From Microvelia longipes (Eukaryota; Arthropoda; Insecta; Hemiptera; Veliidae): 64,000 nucleotides of DNA. Below the pieces are notes generated by a model. The model saw only the letters and a program-made list of their open reading frames with translations, ran no database searches and was not told the origin of the DNA. The stretch is from the NCBI GenBank assembly GCA_018340805.1, contig JACMZG010000008.1:24227587-24291586 (forward strand), written 5' to 3'. The position numbers and the translations under genes are program-made. Shown here piece by piece: positions 10,466 through 22,566 of this stretch. Position 1 is the stretch's first letter. Every line of letters begins with the position of its first letter.

Positions 10466-12609
10466 TAAATTTGATTAATTCCCTTAGTATAAATATAACT
10501 CTAATCGTAATTTAACCTGCGTATTAAGAAAATTTAATCGCTCTAATGCACTCGTTTATTCATAAGTGAACAAGTTAATTCGAAATTTAATTTTTATCTT
10601 GTATTAAATTTATTTCATTGGTCTTTAAAAGTATTTTGATGATTGCCTCAGGCTATGTGATGCCAATTTAATAAATACCGTATTTTTTGGTATCTCAAAT
10701 CTTCATGAACCTGTATAAATTTGCCTTGGGGTGATGATTTTTTGTTGAAAAATGCTCTTTTAATCTTAACAGCTGTTATCATTTTAAGTTTATTTAAAAA
10801 TTTCTTATCTTTTAATTTGATTATTTATAGTTTTTAATTTCAGTTCTTTAACTTGTTTTCGTAAACCATTTTAAATTCATAAAACCTAAATGTTTTTTGA
10901 ACGCGTTATTTTGTATTTATACTGTCTAATTTTATGTGAATGTTTTATTTTCTTTAATTTAATAAACATCTAATTCTTTTTATCCTGTTCTTTTGAATAA
11001 AAATAAAATTTAAAAAATGATAAAAATCAAAGTCCTTTGCCAAATGACGTCTAATTTTGTTATTTAAATTTTCTTACGAACCGATTTTTCTTGTTTGATT
11101 GGTATTTAAATTGCAACTTAACAATTACTTTATATCACTTTTAAGTTCATTTCACTTAAAATGTGCCTCTTTTATTTATATTTTTAATTTAATTTATGTT
11201 ATTTAAAATTTACTTATTCATTATTTTATTCAACTTTTTAATTTTATTTATTTTAATTTTTATTTTATTAATAAGGTATTAATTTTATATTTCCTAATAA
11301 TTTTTAAGTTGGTTTATATAACTTCATTTTTTTCATTATTCTTTCAAAGGAAATAAATCTGTTTGCCTAGTCATGCGCATTTTATTTCAAGTTTTATAAT
11401 TTTATCCTATAAAAATTGTATATTTAAATCAAAATTTATTTTCATTGCATTACTTGTTTAATTTTAATTAAAAAACGTTTACACTTATTTTGTTTTTGAT
11501 CTAGGGTTTTTCTGTGTTTTATTTAATTTACTTCCTCTTTCTTTCATTTAGTTATCTAGTTTAATTTATCTTTTTAAGTGTATCAATCTTAAAATCTAAC
11601 CTACTACGAAAGTAGATTCTTGTTAAGAAGAACCCTTGTTATTTGATTGAATCTATTCTCACTCCAGTTCAGTACACGAGCCATATTTAAAAAAAAAAAG
11701 GAGGAAAACAGGTACAACCAATCCCTATTAATAAACTATGAAAAAGAGGAAGAACGTTGCGTTATTTTTATAGCTACAGATCTGACGCCCTTAATTTCTT
11801 TTTAGACGTCTTGATACTCGTATCTTTATTTAGGTTTACCACTTGAAAACTTTAAAATATCATTTTATTTAATTTTGATAACATTATTTATCTATTAATG
11901 CCCTCTTGAAATGATAATATGTTTAACCTTTTACCGATTATTACTGAACCGCTTTTAATGTCCCAATATATTGTTATTTACTTTTAACTGTCTTTTTATC
12001 TGTTTTGATTTTTAATATTTTATTGTAATAAGTCATTATTTCTTAGAAATACGTTATTTGTTGTCTTAAAGGGAATTGATAAAGTTAATTTCATTGATGA
12101 ATTAAGCTTTTTTATCTTGGTCATTAGTCTTTATCAGTTCTTTGTTGTAATATTAGATTATGTGTCTAGTTTTTTGTTGATTATAATGTAATGGAAACGA
12201 AAGAGAGATGAGAACCACATGTTCAATCATCCAGCAACTTTTTCTTGACACTTTTTACATATCCTTATGATGTACTCCACCAGATAATCTAAGATAAATT
12301 CTAGATTATCATTTAGATCATCTTAGTGTACCAAGATTCACTTGGTAACTCATATTTAAACTTGCTATCTCACTTATGTCTTTTACTATAGGCACAATTG
12401 AAACTTACAGCAACTCTGTTTACTTATTAAATTTAAACTTAATGTTCACTTATTAAATATTTAATCTCGCTGAAAAAGAATGAAAATTCTACGAAGGTAT
12501 ATAATAATGATGATATATATGATACCACATTCTTATTTTTAATCTAAATGAACTTAATAGATATTAAACTTAATAAATAAACTTAATCATGTTTACAGGT
12601 TCCTTCTCT
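10466..12609. other. AT-rich noncoding stretch
   Basis: T-rich DNA with no gene or recognised repeat. A short imperfect inverted repeat (AGATAATCTAAGAT and ATCATTTAGATCATCT) lies at about 12283-12330. Confidence 0.5.
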
Positions 12610-12730
12610 AATATATATATAATATAATATAAATATATATATATATATATATAATATATATATAATATATATAATTATATATATATATATATATATTTAT
12701 TAATTATATTTATATTATTTATTATTTATT
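12610..12730. repeat. (AT)n microsatellite, interrupted
   Basis: Mostly alternating AT, with scattered AATA interruptions and a TTTATTAT-rich right end. It is a simple repeat and is likely variable in length. Confidence 0.9.
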
Positions 12731-13732
12731 TATATTACCAAGGTATATAGGTTAGCTAAAATTATTAAAATATAGGTACACTAAAAGTTCAGTCCAAAAG
12801 TTTTGACTAGTCTGATGTTATAATTTTCTATGATTTTTTTGTTTGGAATGAAACGGCAGGTTTTTCTTTTCGTATACTCGAGTAACCCTAACTTCTAGAT
12901 TAATCTCTCAAACTTAGAGACATCTAAGTTGCTAACTTCTTAAACTTCAAAACTATTAATCTTACACTGGAGGTACATTTAAAATTATTTATTATTCTAG
13001 GTTGCTATCATATCTATTCTCTAGGATACTGTTTATTATTGACAAACATTGACATTATGGAGTTACATACTTACTGCTGCGTACTCATGTGTTATCATTT
13101 CTTCAATAAATAGATAAGATAAATAAATTGTCGAAAATGTGTCAGTCAACCATATCGTTGCTTGAATATGTTTTTGATCAATAAATATTGTTTTAATTTT
13201 AGCTCAAATCTATGTTATTACCATAAGAATTTAAATGACGAAATAGAGCTGCAGTAAATTTCTTTTGTCTGCTATTTCAAGAGATTTATTTCTGGCAAGA
13301 ATTATTACTATACGTTTCATTATTATGCGGAGCATATAGTTTGTTATCATAACACTGAGACCAAGTGGCCTTAGAGTACCGGTTCGGCGCTCCTCTCCTA
13401 TACTAGATAACTGTGCATCCTCCTTGCCGGGTGTTAAATCTTGTAGTTTACTCCTGGGATAGTATAAGATCCTCACGCCGAGTCTGAGATTGCATTTCTC
13501 TTGAAGATCAGTTAGCTATTGTTTTTTTCTTGCGGTCACATGATCATGATACTCCATAAGAGAAATGCAGCGTAGTCTTTCTTTTGATTTATTTTTCATT
13601 TGTGTTATTAGTTTTGAGACCTGACTTGACTTAAAACGTTTATTTAATTTCCATGCGTGTGTTTTTTTTATCATATAGATAAGAAAGATAATTTCACTGT
13701 ATACAAATACAATACCTAATAATAACATTAAA
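12731..13732. other. Noncoding stretch with a GC-richer block
   Basis: No gene recognised. About 13345-13500 is clearly richer in GC than the surroundings and includes GTACCGGTTCGGCGCTCC, which resembles but does not match a pol III B box. A minus-strand open frame covers it (13231-13476) without a recognisable domain. It is perhaps an old SINE or exon remnant. Confidence 0.3.
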
Positions 13733-13836
13733 GATTTTTTGTCTCTTTAATGAAGTAAATTGATGATAAAATTATATAATTTATGATTTTTTGTATCTTT
13801 AATGAAGTAAATTGATGATAAAATTATATAATTTAT
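13733..13836. repeat. Tandem duplication, 52-bp unit, two copies
   Basis: Copies at 13733-13784 and 13785-13836 are almost identical. Each starts GATTTTTTGT and contains AATGAAGTAAATTGATGAT. They differ mainly by CTC versus ATC. This is a recent local duplication. Confidence 0.9.
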
Positions 13837-14135
13837 TATTTTTAATTTATTTTTAGTATTTACGACTATATACATAGGCAATATATATGTAAAATATATT
13901 AGAGGCTCACATTACTTCTCTAATATAGTTAAATTACTAAAATATACTGAAGTGCAGGATTTATTTTTTTTTAAACAAGTTTAAACTTAAGCATATTTAC
14001 AGAATAACGATAACAGAAAACACATGTGCAGATTGACAGCACGGTGAAAACTATTAAAGTAGTCCGAAAACGCAAGTGACTATGACTTGTCATAGTTAAC
14101 AAGTGACTCCTTACTACCTAAATACATTTTTCGTC

Positions 14136-14215
14136 GGCACTGATGATGACCGAACGGTTGGAAGCTGTCTCTGTCAATAAATATTATATGTGGAGTGACT
14201 TAGTTGTTTTATTAA
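14136..14215 (+). repeat. Penelope-like terminal fragment with hammerhead-like core
   Basis: GGCACTGATGATGACCGAACGG... is followed by GGAAGC, CAATAAATATTAT and GTGGAGTGACTT. The same order of blocks occurs in both arms of the palindrome at 41931-42249 (GGCACTGATGATG, GAAAGCGC, CAATAAACAATTATT, GTGGAGAGACTC). CTGATGA followed by an ACCG/CGGT stem and GAA is the layout of a hammerhead ribozyme core, as known in Penelope-like elements. The fourth core base here is G, not A, so activity is doubtful. No protein remains nearby. Confidence 0.45.
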
Positions 14216-14822
14216 TTTAAGGAGTTATAACATCTCGGTCTCATATTGTTTCCGTGTCAACACAAGACTTTCATAGACCTACAGTCAGATGAGTGGGAGA
14301 AAGTAGAAAAAATTAACTGGCCAAAATTACCGGTACATTAGAATTGATTTCAATTATTAATTATAATCATTATAATAATTACGATTAATAAATATTAATC
14401 TCAATAGAGATGAATTATAAAATTAATATATTTTAATAAGTAGGTACGTGCAACATTAGTTTTTTTTATTTAATGCGATTCTTTAATTGTTAATAAAACC
14501 GCATGGTTTAGGATTTGTCAGGATGGGAATTATCGCGACACAACTGTATATAATATTTTTAATAAACTTTTTACTTTTCAATGATTAATCATATTAATAA
14601 TAATAATATATTTTTTTTAAATTACTTATTTTCCTTTTATCGTTTATTTTATCTTTGCCTTTTACGTATTATTTCGTGACAACGGAAGGATATTTTGAAT
14701 TATTTTACATCCTATTTCCAAAGAAAGAGAAGTTGCAGTAAAACCTAATTATCTCCTCCCTATTAGTTATTTTATTTGTCTTTTTTTAATTGTTTATATT
14801 TATATTAATTTTTCGTTATTTT

Positions 14823-14888
14823 TATTTGTTTCAGGTGAGTGTATATATAAATTTTGATTAATTTAAGAAAATCTCCAACTGACAATGG
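14823..14888 (+). promoter_or_regulatory. Candidate recursive-splicing (ratchet) site with cryptic exon
   Basis: A long T-rich tract ends in TTTATTTGTTTCAG|GTGAGT, with the junction between 14834 and 14835, so a strong acceptor is fused directly to a strong donor. A second donor-like string, AATGG|GTATCGTA, follows after 54 bases (cryptic exon 14835-14888). This matches fly ratchet points, where a zero-length exon lets a long intron be removed in steps and a short downstream cryptic exon aids recognition. It lies on the + strand, upstream of the NAV exons. A sister site is at 45259. Stops occur in the cryptic exon. Confidence 0.5.
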
Positions 14889-15250
14889 GTATCGTATGAA
14901 TATTACGTTAGCGAAATTAATACTAGTAATAGAATACCTCTGAATTACATTTCACCTCTTGCTTATAGTTTTTGTATAGTATATTTGAATATTTAATGTT
15001 TGTATAGTTAAACGTTGATAGCAGTTGTATAGTTGAACGTTAATTGTTTTTAAATTATGATTATCAAGGAATATGTCACCAAGGCAAGAAATAATAATAA
15101 TGTTATAATCCCATCGATAACTATGTGTTGTAATTCATAAGTATAGTTAATATTTTTTTCTTCTGGAATTTTATAATGTTGAGATGTTCTCATAGATTTT
15201 TCAAAGTGTGTCACCATTCACTCAGGTGTTATTATTGCGTTTTATTGTTG

Positions 15251-15252
<2 letters not shown>

Positions 15253-15298
<46 letters not shown>

Positions 15299-15346
15299 AA
15301 TATATAATATATATATATATATATAATATATATATATATAATATAC
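15253..15346. repeat. (AT)n microsatellite
   Basis: Long alternating TA with a few AATA interruptions, followed by ATACGAAAC. A simple repeat. Confidence 0.9.
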
Positions 15347-16460
15347 GAAACATATTTGTCAATTTATTCCTTCGCCGTTAAATAAATAGATGATTGGATG
15401 GCATAAATTTATACTATTTCTATTTATCTCTCCATTTCATATTTCAAATTTTGAAACAATAATCTTCTTTTCATCCTTACTATAGTTTCAACAATTAATT
15501 AGTTGAGATAGAGGTAAAATATAATTTTATTGTCCGCAAATATTAATTCTTTCGTGACTTTTAAAGTCATAAAAGTTAAAGAACAACATAACCTCATTAA
15601 TAAAACTTTGAATCTAAGTCATAAAAATTATTACGAAAAAAATAAAAAGATAGCTATAAACAATAAAGTTCTCGCTAAAGTTGAGAAAAATAAAACTTGT
15701 TAAACTTTTTGTTTCCAGATCGTAGTTTATTACTTTATTACAATATTGAATGATGATGCTTACGGCTTGTTCGGTTGTCTCGTTTTGCTGTCCCAGATAT
15801 GGAAAGGTTTTGACCAGGAAACTTGTTATCATATACCACCCTGAATCTTGGGTCCACTCCAAAATGCTAATGAATTCTCATAAATTTTCAACCTTTTTTT
15901 GTTCTCTTCAGATTTATTCTATATTTTTTTTATTCCCTTGACCGTAAAATGTCGTGAATTTCTGAAATAAATAGATGAATAGATATATGAATTCTTTGAC
16001 TCATTGTTGTTTGTTACCTTTATTAATATTAATAAGATTATAAAAGGCGTGTTTTTGTATATTATTTGATTTTATTTTTCATTAGAACTTTTATAAAGAA
16101 AGTGATGAGGTGACCTAGTAATGTTTAAATTGATATTAAATTTAAATGTCATTTGAAAGGACTTAATCTATTAATCTTAGAGTTTGTTGGATGCGGGCTC
16201 GTGGGCGAAGGTTCGAACCAACACTTTATCCTCTATAACTAAAAAACACTTTCAATAGTTTGTTTCATCAGTCTTATCTAGATACTTTGTTTAACATATA
16301 TGAAATTCCTAGACACCTTCGATTATGTAGGTCTCCAGCTAAGTTTTGTTGGGATCTAATAGGTATTATAGGTATAATAGATAGGTATTTATGCACCATG
16401 GGAGTAAAGCGCAATTATTTCTCTAAGCAGTTGATTGGTTTCGAGGAAACCAAAGTATTC
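15347..16460. other. AT-rich noncoding stretch
   Basis: No gene recognised. Opposed open frames at 15614-15941 have no conserved features. A tRNA T-arm-like string (GGTTCGAACC, 16210-16219) stands alone, without a matching 5' half. Confidence 0.4.
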
Positions 16461-16566
16461 AACTCCCGAGGTGAAGCCGAGACATTTATGTGTTTAACTC
16501 CCGAGGCAAAGCCGAAGAGTTATGACTATGAACTCCGGAGGCAAAACAGAGGGAGTAATTGCGAGG
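16461..16566. repeat. Short tandem repeat, 35-bp period, three units
   Basis: Units start at 16461, 16496 and 16531 with AACTCCCGAGG or AACTCCGGAGG, then a GAAGCCGA-like or GCAAAGCCGA block. The unit is GC-rich in an AT-rich setting. It is open in one + frame (16260-16589), but the protein would be repetitive and is not recognised. A similar CTCC-AAGGTG string follows at about 16585. Confidence 0.7.
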
Positions 16567-16892
16567 GGAAAAAAGCATTTCACTCCTAAGGTGCATACAA
16601 AATTTTATCTCCAGACGCTGACGTCATTTGATTATTGTCATATTCTTATTTTCATACGTTTTGTTGTATTTACTTTTAGTTTTTTTGCGCCGGACCCCCT
16701 TATAAAATTTTGAAGTGCCGCCTCCGGGAAAGTGTTACAAAAATTGATTGGTTCCCTGTATAAATTTAGAGATACCACTCCCCTAAAAAAATGAATATAA
16801 TTGGTTCTAACCCCAAAAATAGGAAACATTAGATATCGTTTGGAGATAAAATGTTGTTTTATGTAAGGTAAAATTGCTATTGTATCTATAGG
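16567..16892. other. Noncoding stretch next to the 35-bp repeat
   Basis: Contains a GC-richer piece (about 16690-16730) with no recognised identity. No gene seen. Confidence 0.35.
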
Positions 16893-16943
16893 GATACAAT
16901 AGATAGATAGATAGGATAGATAGATGCTATCTATCTATCTATA
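16893..16943. repeat. GATA/TATC tetranucleotide inverted repeat
   Basis: A run of ATAGATAGATAGATAGGATAG is followed by a GATGCTATC turn and CTATCTATCTATCTAT. The two arms are complementary and would form a hairpin of about 20 base pairs. A microsatellite with an internal inversion. Confidence 0.85.
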
Positions 16944-19424
16944 CATTGTCTTTCATTTATGTCAATTTATTTCAGTTTGGGTTTAGGAAGTTTAGTTCTG
17001 TTCATCTTCAATTCTTATTTGTTATGACAAAGACTTTACAATCATATGTTCTTAAAAAGTTTATTTTCAATTTAAATCATTTTAATTTTGGTTGCTAATA
17101 TTTGTTACTATAAAGGTGTTTGGTTGGTTACTTTGTGTAACACGCATAACTTTTGTGTCTGACTAATTATAATTAGACTCAATTACATATTACTTTGTGT
17201 ATACCTTGCAAACCTGACCGCAATGCTTTTATAATTTAAAGTGCTCTTTGATATTCTACGATATGCCAATAATTTCATAGGTTTTAATTTGTTTAGTGTT
17301 GGATATCGCATATGTTTGTGGTTATCATAATATGAAGGTCGGTGGCTAATGTTCAATTTTGAATGCTCCATAATTTAAGTCTTATAATTTGTAAAGATCT
17401 GTCCTTTATATTTTTTAACTCACTGCCGGAGTCATATTGAAGATGAAAGAATTCTCTTTGATTAAAGGTCCAGTGCTCATCTCCCTCTGTAGTTATGTTT
17501 CTCTGTCTCTAGTATAGCTTGTAGATGTAATAGATATCTCTACCGTACAGCTAACCTCTTGACCTTCCATGACTCATATATATACTCATTATTCGAGAAA
17601 CGTATATCATCTTTAGACCTAAAATTATCTCCACAGTCAAAATACGTTTGATAAACATTTAATATTTTCAAACATTAATAATTATGATGTTTACCGATCG
17701 GCAAAGATTAAAGAACTATAACCTCCTTATTTCAAGACATATTTATCTTTTTTGAATTTGATATTTTGAGTAATATACTGGTTTTACATTTTTCTTTCCC
17801 TCTTAACGAGAATGAATTATTAGTGAAGTAAATTAGATTGACACAGTCCATTGTTCTTACCTTTTATTGTTCTGGGAGCAGGTTCTACCGTAGTATCTCA
17901 CCCTTACCTTCAGTTCCTTATCATCCTTCTAGTTCCATCAGCGCTTATGTTGACTATAGTTGTGAGTAATCAATGCATGTTCAGCATTAATGACTTAACA
18001 CGCTGAATTTTCGATTTCGAACTATATTTTTGCCTAGTTAACTACGACAAATATACTGTGCATCTTTATTTGAACAATTCTGTTAAATGGTTCGTATAAG
18101 TAAAGGTGTTCTTAGGAGGTACTTTAGTAAGTTATTGAAGTGTTAGCACGAGGATAGAAATGCTCGGGTGGAATTCTTTGATGCGTATCAAGGTGGATGT
18201 TTTATTCATTAATTTGTGCCGTTTTTCAACAATACTCCCTTATAAAGAAGAATTTCTTCCATCCGACAGTGTTTAACTTTAAGTTTAAAGAATTAATAAC
18301 TTGAGGAAGTTGTTAAGAGAATGGAATAGAAATGAACTTGTTGGTTCGAACTGAAGAAGGTTGATGGAATGATAGGGAACCTGGAAAAAACCTCAGGAAG
18401 AGCGGAAGAATAATATTCCTCAACCTGCCTAAACCTTGCTGAGTATTCATAAGGGAAGAACATTTTAATTAAAAACTCTGCTATCAGACCCTCTTGAGAT
18501 TCTACCCATCTTTGGGAATAGGACAACTTCATTTCATTTAATCTGAAAAGGAGAAACTCTCTTCATTCCAGCATAGCATGCTTCATTTTTATTCCGCTAT
18601 ACCTTTCATCAGTATCTTACTTTTGATTGCCATAAAGGTAAAAGTCGAGAAGGTTCTTCTTGTGTAAATAATTATTTATACTAAGTTGCTAATTAAGGCA
18701 TCAGTTGAGCTATTTATTATTCTAGCTATCTTTTGTATATAAGTTATTATTGTTTGTTAAATATTTAGTGCTACTTTTAATCTCTTTGGAATTATAGTTT
18801 TTAAATTTCAAATCTTTTAGAATTGTAAATAATTTTGAAGAGGCCAGCGGCTCTGAACCCTTTAATTTATCGACAAATATAAATACTTGCAATTTAAATA
18901 CAATCAGTCCTTTACTTAATTTTAATTGTAGTTTCAGCAGTTTAGTTAACGTTGTTTGTAAACACTGTCATTAAGTTGGTACCTAATCACCTAGTCTTTA
19001 ATCGGTTTTTTAAACTTGGTAGCTACCTGTTACTCCAGAGGCAACGACCTCGCCAATATCTAGTTCTAACCTCGATCAAGTCTCAGGCTAAATCAGTCTT
19101 CACAAAGATTCCGACTTGAAGACTACCGACTTGTTAGTAATTTTTCTTCCATCCGTATAATTGATGTCTCTCTGCTTCGTCTTCCTTTATTCTTTGCTGT
19201 TGGAAATTCCTTCAGATGGTAGAAATTTGTTGAATTTTCTGTTTTGTTTTTTTAAAAGTTTCGGTTAAACTTTTCAACCAATATCTCAACCTTTTCTATT
19301 GGTACTCTACTAATGGAGATATATCTGTTACTCCGTAATGTCTAGTTTACGTTTATCTTTTATAGTGATACTAACTCTTGGCTTTTTTTGATATGACGAG
19401 CAAGGGACCTTAATACTAAGGGCT
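16944..19424. other. AT-rich noncoding stretch
   Basis: No gene recognised. A minus-strand open frame at 18293-18532 (79 codons) is less AT-rich than average but has no motif, start context or partner that I can identify. Confidence 0.4.
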
Positions 19425-19522
19425 TATTTGGTTTACATAGGCGATTCTAGGGGGGGGGGGCTACGGTTGCCAAACTTGGATTTTTAGTATCGCCTATGTT
19501 AGTTTAACATAAACCAAACTCA
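19425..19522. repeat. Small inverted repeat enclosing a poly(G) tract
   Basis: GGTTTACATAGGCGAT on the left pairs with ATCGCCTATG and ATAAACC on the right, leaving a short extra piece TTAGTTTAAC in the right arm. The loop carries an uninterrupted run of about eleven Gs (19449-19460) in otherwise AT-rich DNA. It resembles a tiny MITE; the family is not recognised. Confidence 0.55.
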
Positions 19523-22327
19523 TGTAATTTTCTATGATTACATTTCTCAATTTAATCTGCAACGCATATATATGAGCAGTGTTAATTTAAAAGGTTTTTA
19601 TTAGATTTTTCTTTGTTTATTTATGTATTTAATTCTATTTGAAGCATTTAACTATTTCAATTCTATTTAAAGGGTTTTCAAACTTTTTAACAATTTAAAA
19701 TCTGATCTCTTTGAACACTGATACATTCATTTAAAAGAAAGAAGTCAAAATTATATAAATCCTGGTCGTGTCAATAAAAGTAAAAAACTTGTGTCAATGA
19801 AAGTAAGAAAAATCTTCAGCCACAAATTTGAATAACATCAATTTGTCGCTACCACAAGAGTTGTTTTATGGACTGAATGGGAGAATTATTGTGGCTTTTT
19901 AAACAGTTTTAAGGGATACAATGAAGACTTTAATTTCGTTTATAAGGTTTATTTTAGAATTAGATATTATTCTTTCTGAAAAACAACATAATATGATGAT
20001 GGTTTTACGAAGAAGATACCATCATGTTTTTTGAGATATCCATAAGAACATAAAATATAGATAGACAGGTGTCTGGAGCCATGGAGGCTTTGTTGTCATG
20101 CATACGAGGGCACGTGACTCGACTTCTTGGGCATTTATACCTTATTTACATACAGCTCGTGTAGTTTTAGGTTGTTCGGCTCTTTACCGCTATCCATAGT
20201 AACAAAGCAACTCACTAACGACTTCTTTCTGTAACCAAGTTAAACCTTTGTTAGGAAAGGACTTTGTTTTTAAATGCTACCTAAATGATAAAACTTAATT
20301 GTCGTCTATTTTGTTAGTCTATGTTTGTTCTGCTAATAAGAACTAACCTGCATTATTTATAAAACGTAATCAGGTTATTTTGTTAACCAACTTATACCAA
20401 GTTTGCATTTAAATTTGCATTGTACTATGTTGATAGTAATTTACTTATAAGGTTTTAAAACTTTTTTCTTATTGTCAGACTTTTTTCAATTTGATGTTCT
20501 TGACTTTTTTACTATTAAGTCACGAGTAAAATAGATTTTTTGTTTAACAGAGCTAAAGCAATAAATATTCAAACAATAATTATTTTTTGTCAGTTTCATT
20601 TTAAAATCTACTCATCGACTTCGTCTCATATCAAAGCAAATTTGACTGGAGACAAACAAATGAGAAAACGTTTTACAACACCTGATTAAATAACTAAACA
20701 TGATGTACCATCCTGTTAATTTTGAGTTCTATCGTCACGATCTATACAAAAGTCAATGTTTAATTTGTCGTTATGTGTTTAAGGTCTAATCATTACCGAT
20801 CTTATTCAATGTTTTATTTGATCTTTATTGACATCTTTTAATCGTTTATCATTTACAAAAAGAGAAATGAATAATGATTTTGTAACATTCAATTCTACGT
20901 ATAATAACGATGGAGTTAGACAAACATTTAAAATATGGGATTAGGAAGCAAGTTTTAAATTAGATTTCAGTTTAATTGAAGTCATATTAAAAAAACTTTT
21001 GGCTTTTTTTGATTATTATTTAGGCTGCATAAACTGAAATAATGTATAATAGTTAAGTTTATGGTTTATGTTTTTAACATCCCGTTCCTAAAATTGTTGG
21101 AGGTCTTAACATTTTTAAATATAATTTAACTGGGTTAATAATAAGGGATTAAATTCTAAAAGCTTTGTTAAAATAAACAAATTTTATAGCCAAGGGTTGG
21201 AACAAAATAATCGTTATTCTAATTTGTTCTTTTCTTAATTTATATAATCCCGTTTTTTAAAATTAGTTCTTCTGGACTAAGCAGTTAAGTAAATGTCTTT
21301 ATTAAGGTTGTTTGGAAAATCCTATGATTTTTAGGGTAGGTAGGGTAGGTATTCCAAAAAAGGGAAATACTCGAAGGGTTTTAAGCTGTGTATAGTTAAG
21401 AAAAGGGTCCATAAATATTTTTGGAGTTTAGCCAATGATGTGGGTTTTTTGGACGAAATTCTTAAGTCCTGAGGTTTATCTTAAGGCGCCGTGGCGACTC
21501 ATCGGTTTTTCTTTGCCTTTTCTTTGAATAGCTTATATTTATAGTACACGTATTTTATTACTTTTCAACATTCAATAATAATTTGAAATTAAATTACCAA
21601 GTATGGTTTCTTAAATTAAGGTAAAGGGAGGATCAACTGGTTTTAAATGATTGTTAGTTTACCTGTCCTGGCCTCTTGTCAGCTTCTTTAAAAGACAATT
21701 AAATTTCTCTTGAAAAGAAATTTAACTAAATGCTGACCATTCAGTGAATTTAAAATTTGATTATCCTTCTATTTATCTAACACAATAGCTTTGTGAGATT
21801 AATTGCGAGAAATCCTCTTAATTCAAGACTTCAAAATAAATCGTGATTTTCTCATTGCATAATTTGTACCATTTTTATGTCAGTTCTAGTCTGGTTGAAT
21901 CTCTTGAAAGATTTACTTGCTTTTCCTGTTAGGAAGTATTTGGAATGAAACTAGTTGCTTAAGTTCCGAGTAGTGATCATTCGGTTAATTGCATTAGATT
22001 TATTTCTGCATTTTGAACTTCGTGGTTCATTGATTATCTGGTTTGAAAACTGGCGGAAATAATCCTCTCAAGGTATTATTAATAGTTTTACTCTCAATTG
22101 AATTACATATAACAGCTGTTCGGTTGCTAAGTATTTAAAAAATTGTAAATGTGATTTGTTATCGTTTAAATGGGTATTAACCTTGATTCTTGACACTTAA
22201 TAAGTCCAGATATCTGTTTCTGTCTCATCTTTCAAAGGACAGTTTTAAATGACGAATTTAAATTGTGGGTGCTGATCACGAAATGTTTCAACCTTGAAAC
22301 ATGTAACAGAAATATTATATTTTTTTT
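19523..22327. other. AT-rich noncoding stretch
   Basis: No gene or recognised repeat. A GC-richer piece at about 20070-20230 has no identifiable feature. Confidence 0.45.
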
Positions 22328-22470
22328 TCTTTACTTACCTTCTACCGTAGGTATAAGAAAGTATTATGTTCACCCTAAAAATCCGAAACCGATATTTCAA
22401 CATGATTCCGTTTCAGGCATTTTCAAGACTTTCTGAGTGGTTTTCATGATGCTGTATGAGTTGACAATAA
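22328..22470 (+). repeat. Dispersed repeat family T, copy 1
   Basis: Starts CTTTACTTACCTTCTACCG, then TAGGTATAAGAAAGTATT, TTCACCCTAAAAATCCGAAACCG and a second half TTCCGTTTCAGGCATTTT...CTGAGTGGTTTTCATGA. The same blocks recur at 44052, 50505 (reverse), 55595 and 56515 (reverse). No coding capacity. A short TGACAATAAT direct repeat lies at the right end. Confidence 0.6.
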
Positions 22471-22536
22471 TATAATAACTTGTTTGAATTGACAATAATA
22501 GACCCAGCAAGAATACAAAATTCTTCAAACAATACG

Positions 22537-22566
22537 ATCCTTATTATATTATATATAATAAGGATA
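22537..22566. repeat. Short palindrome
   Basis: ATCCTTATTATA and TATAATAAGGAT flank a 5-base core. A perfect hairpin in AT-rich DNA. Confidence 0.7.

Noticed and set aside
13231..13728. Minus-strand open frames of 81 and 70 codons
   Set aside because: No recognisable domain, no splice or start context. Kept only as a GC-richer unassigned block.
16187..16225. tRNA-like string GGTTCGAACC with a GC-rich lead
   Set aside because: No A box, anticodon arm or acceptor stem can be placed around it. The palindromic GGTTCGAACC alone is not enough for a tRNA or SINE.
18293..18532. Minus-strand open frame of 79 codons
   Set aside because: Ser/Phe-rich without motif; no supporting context for a gene.
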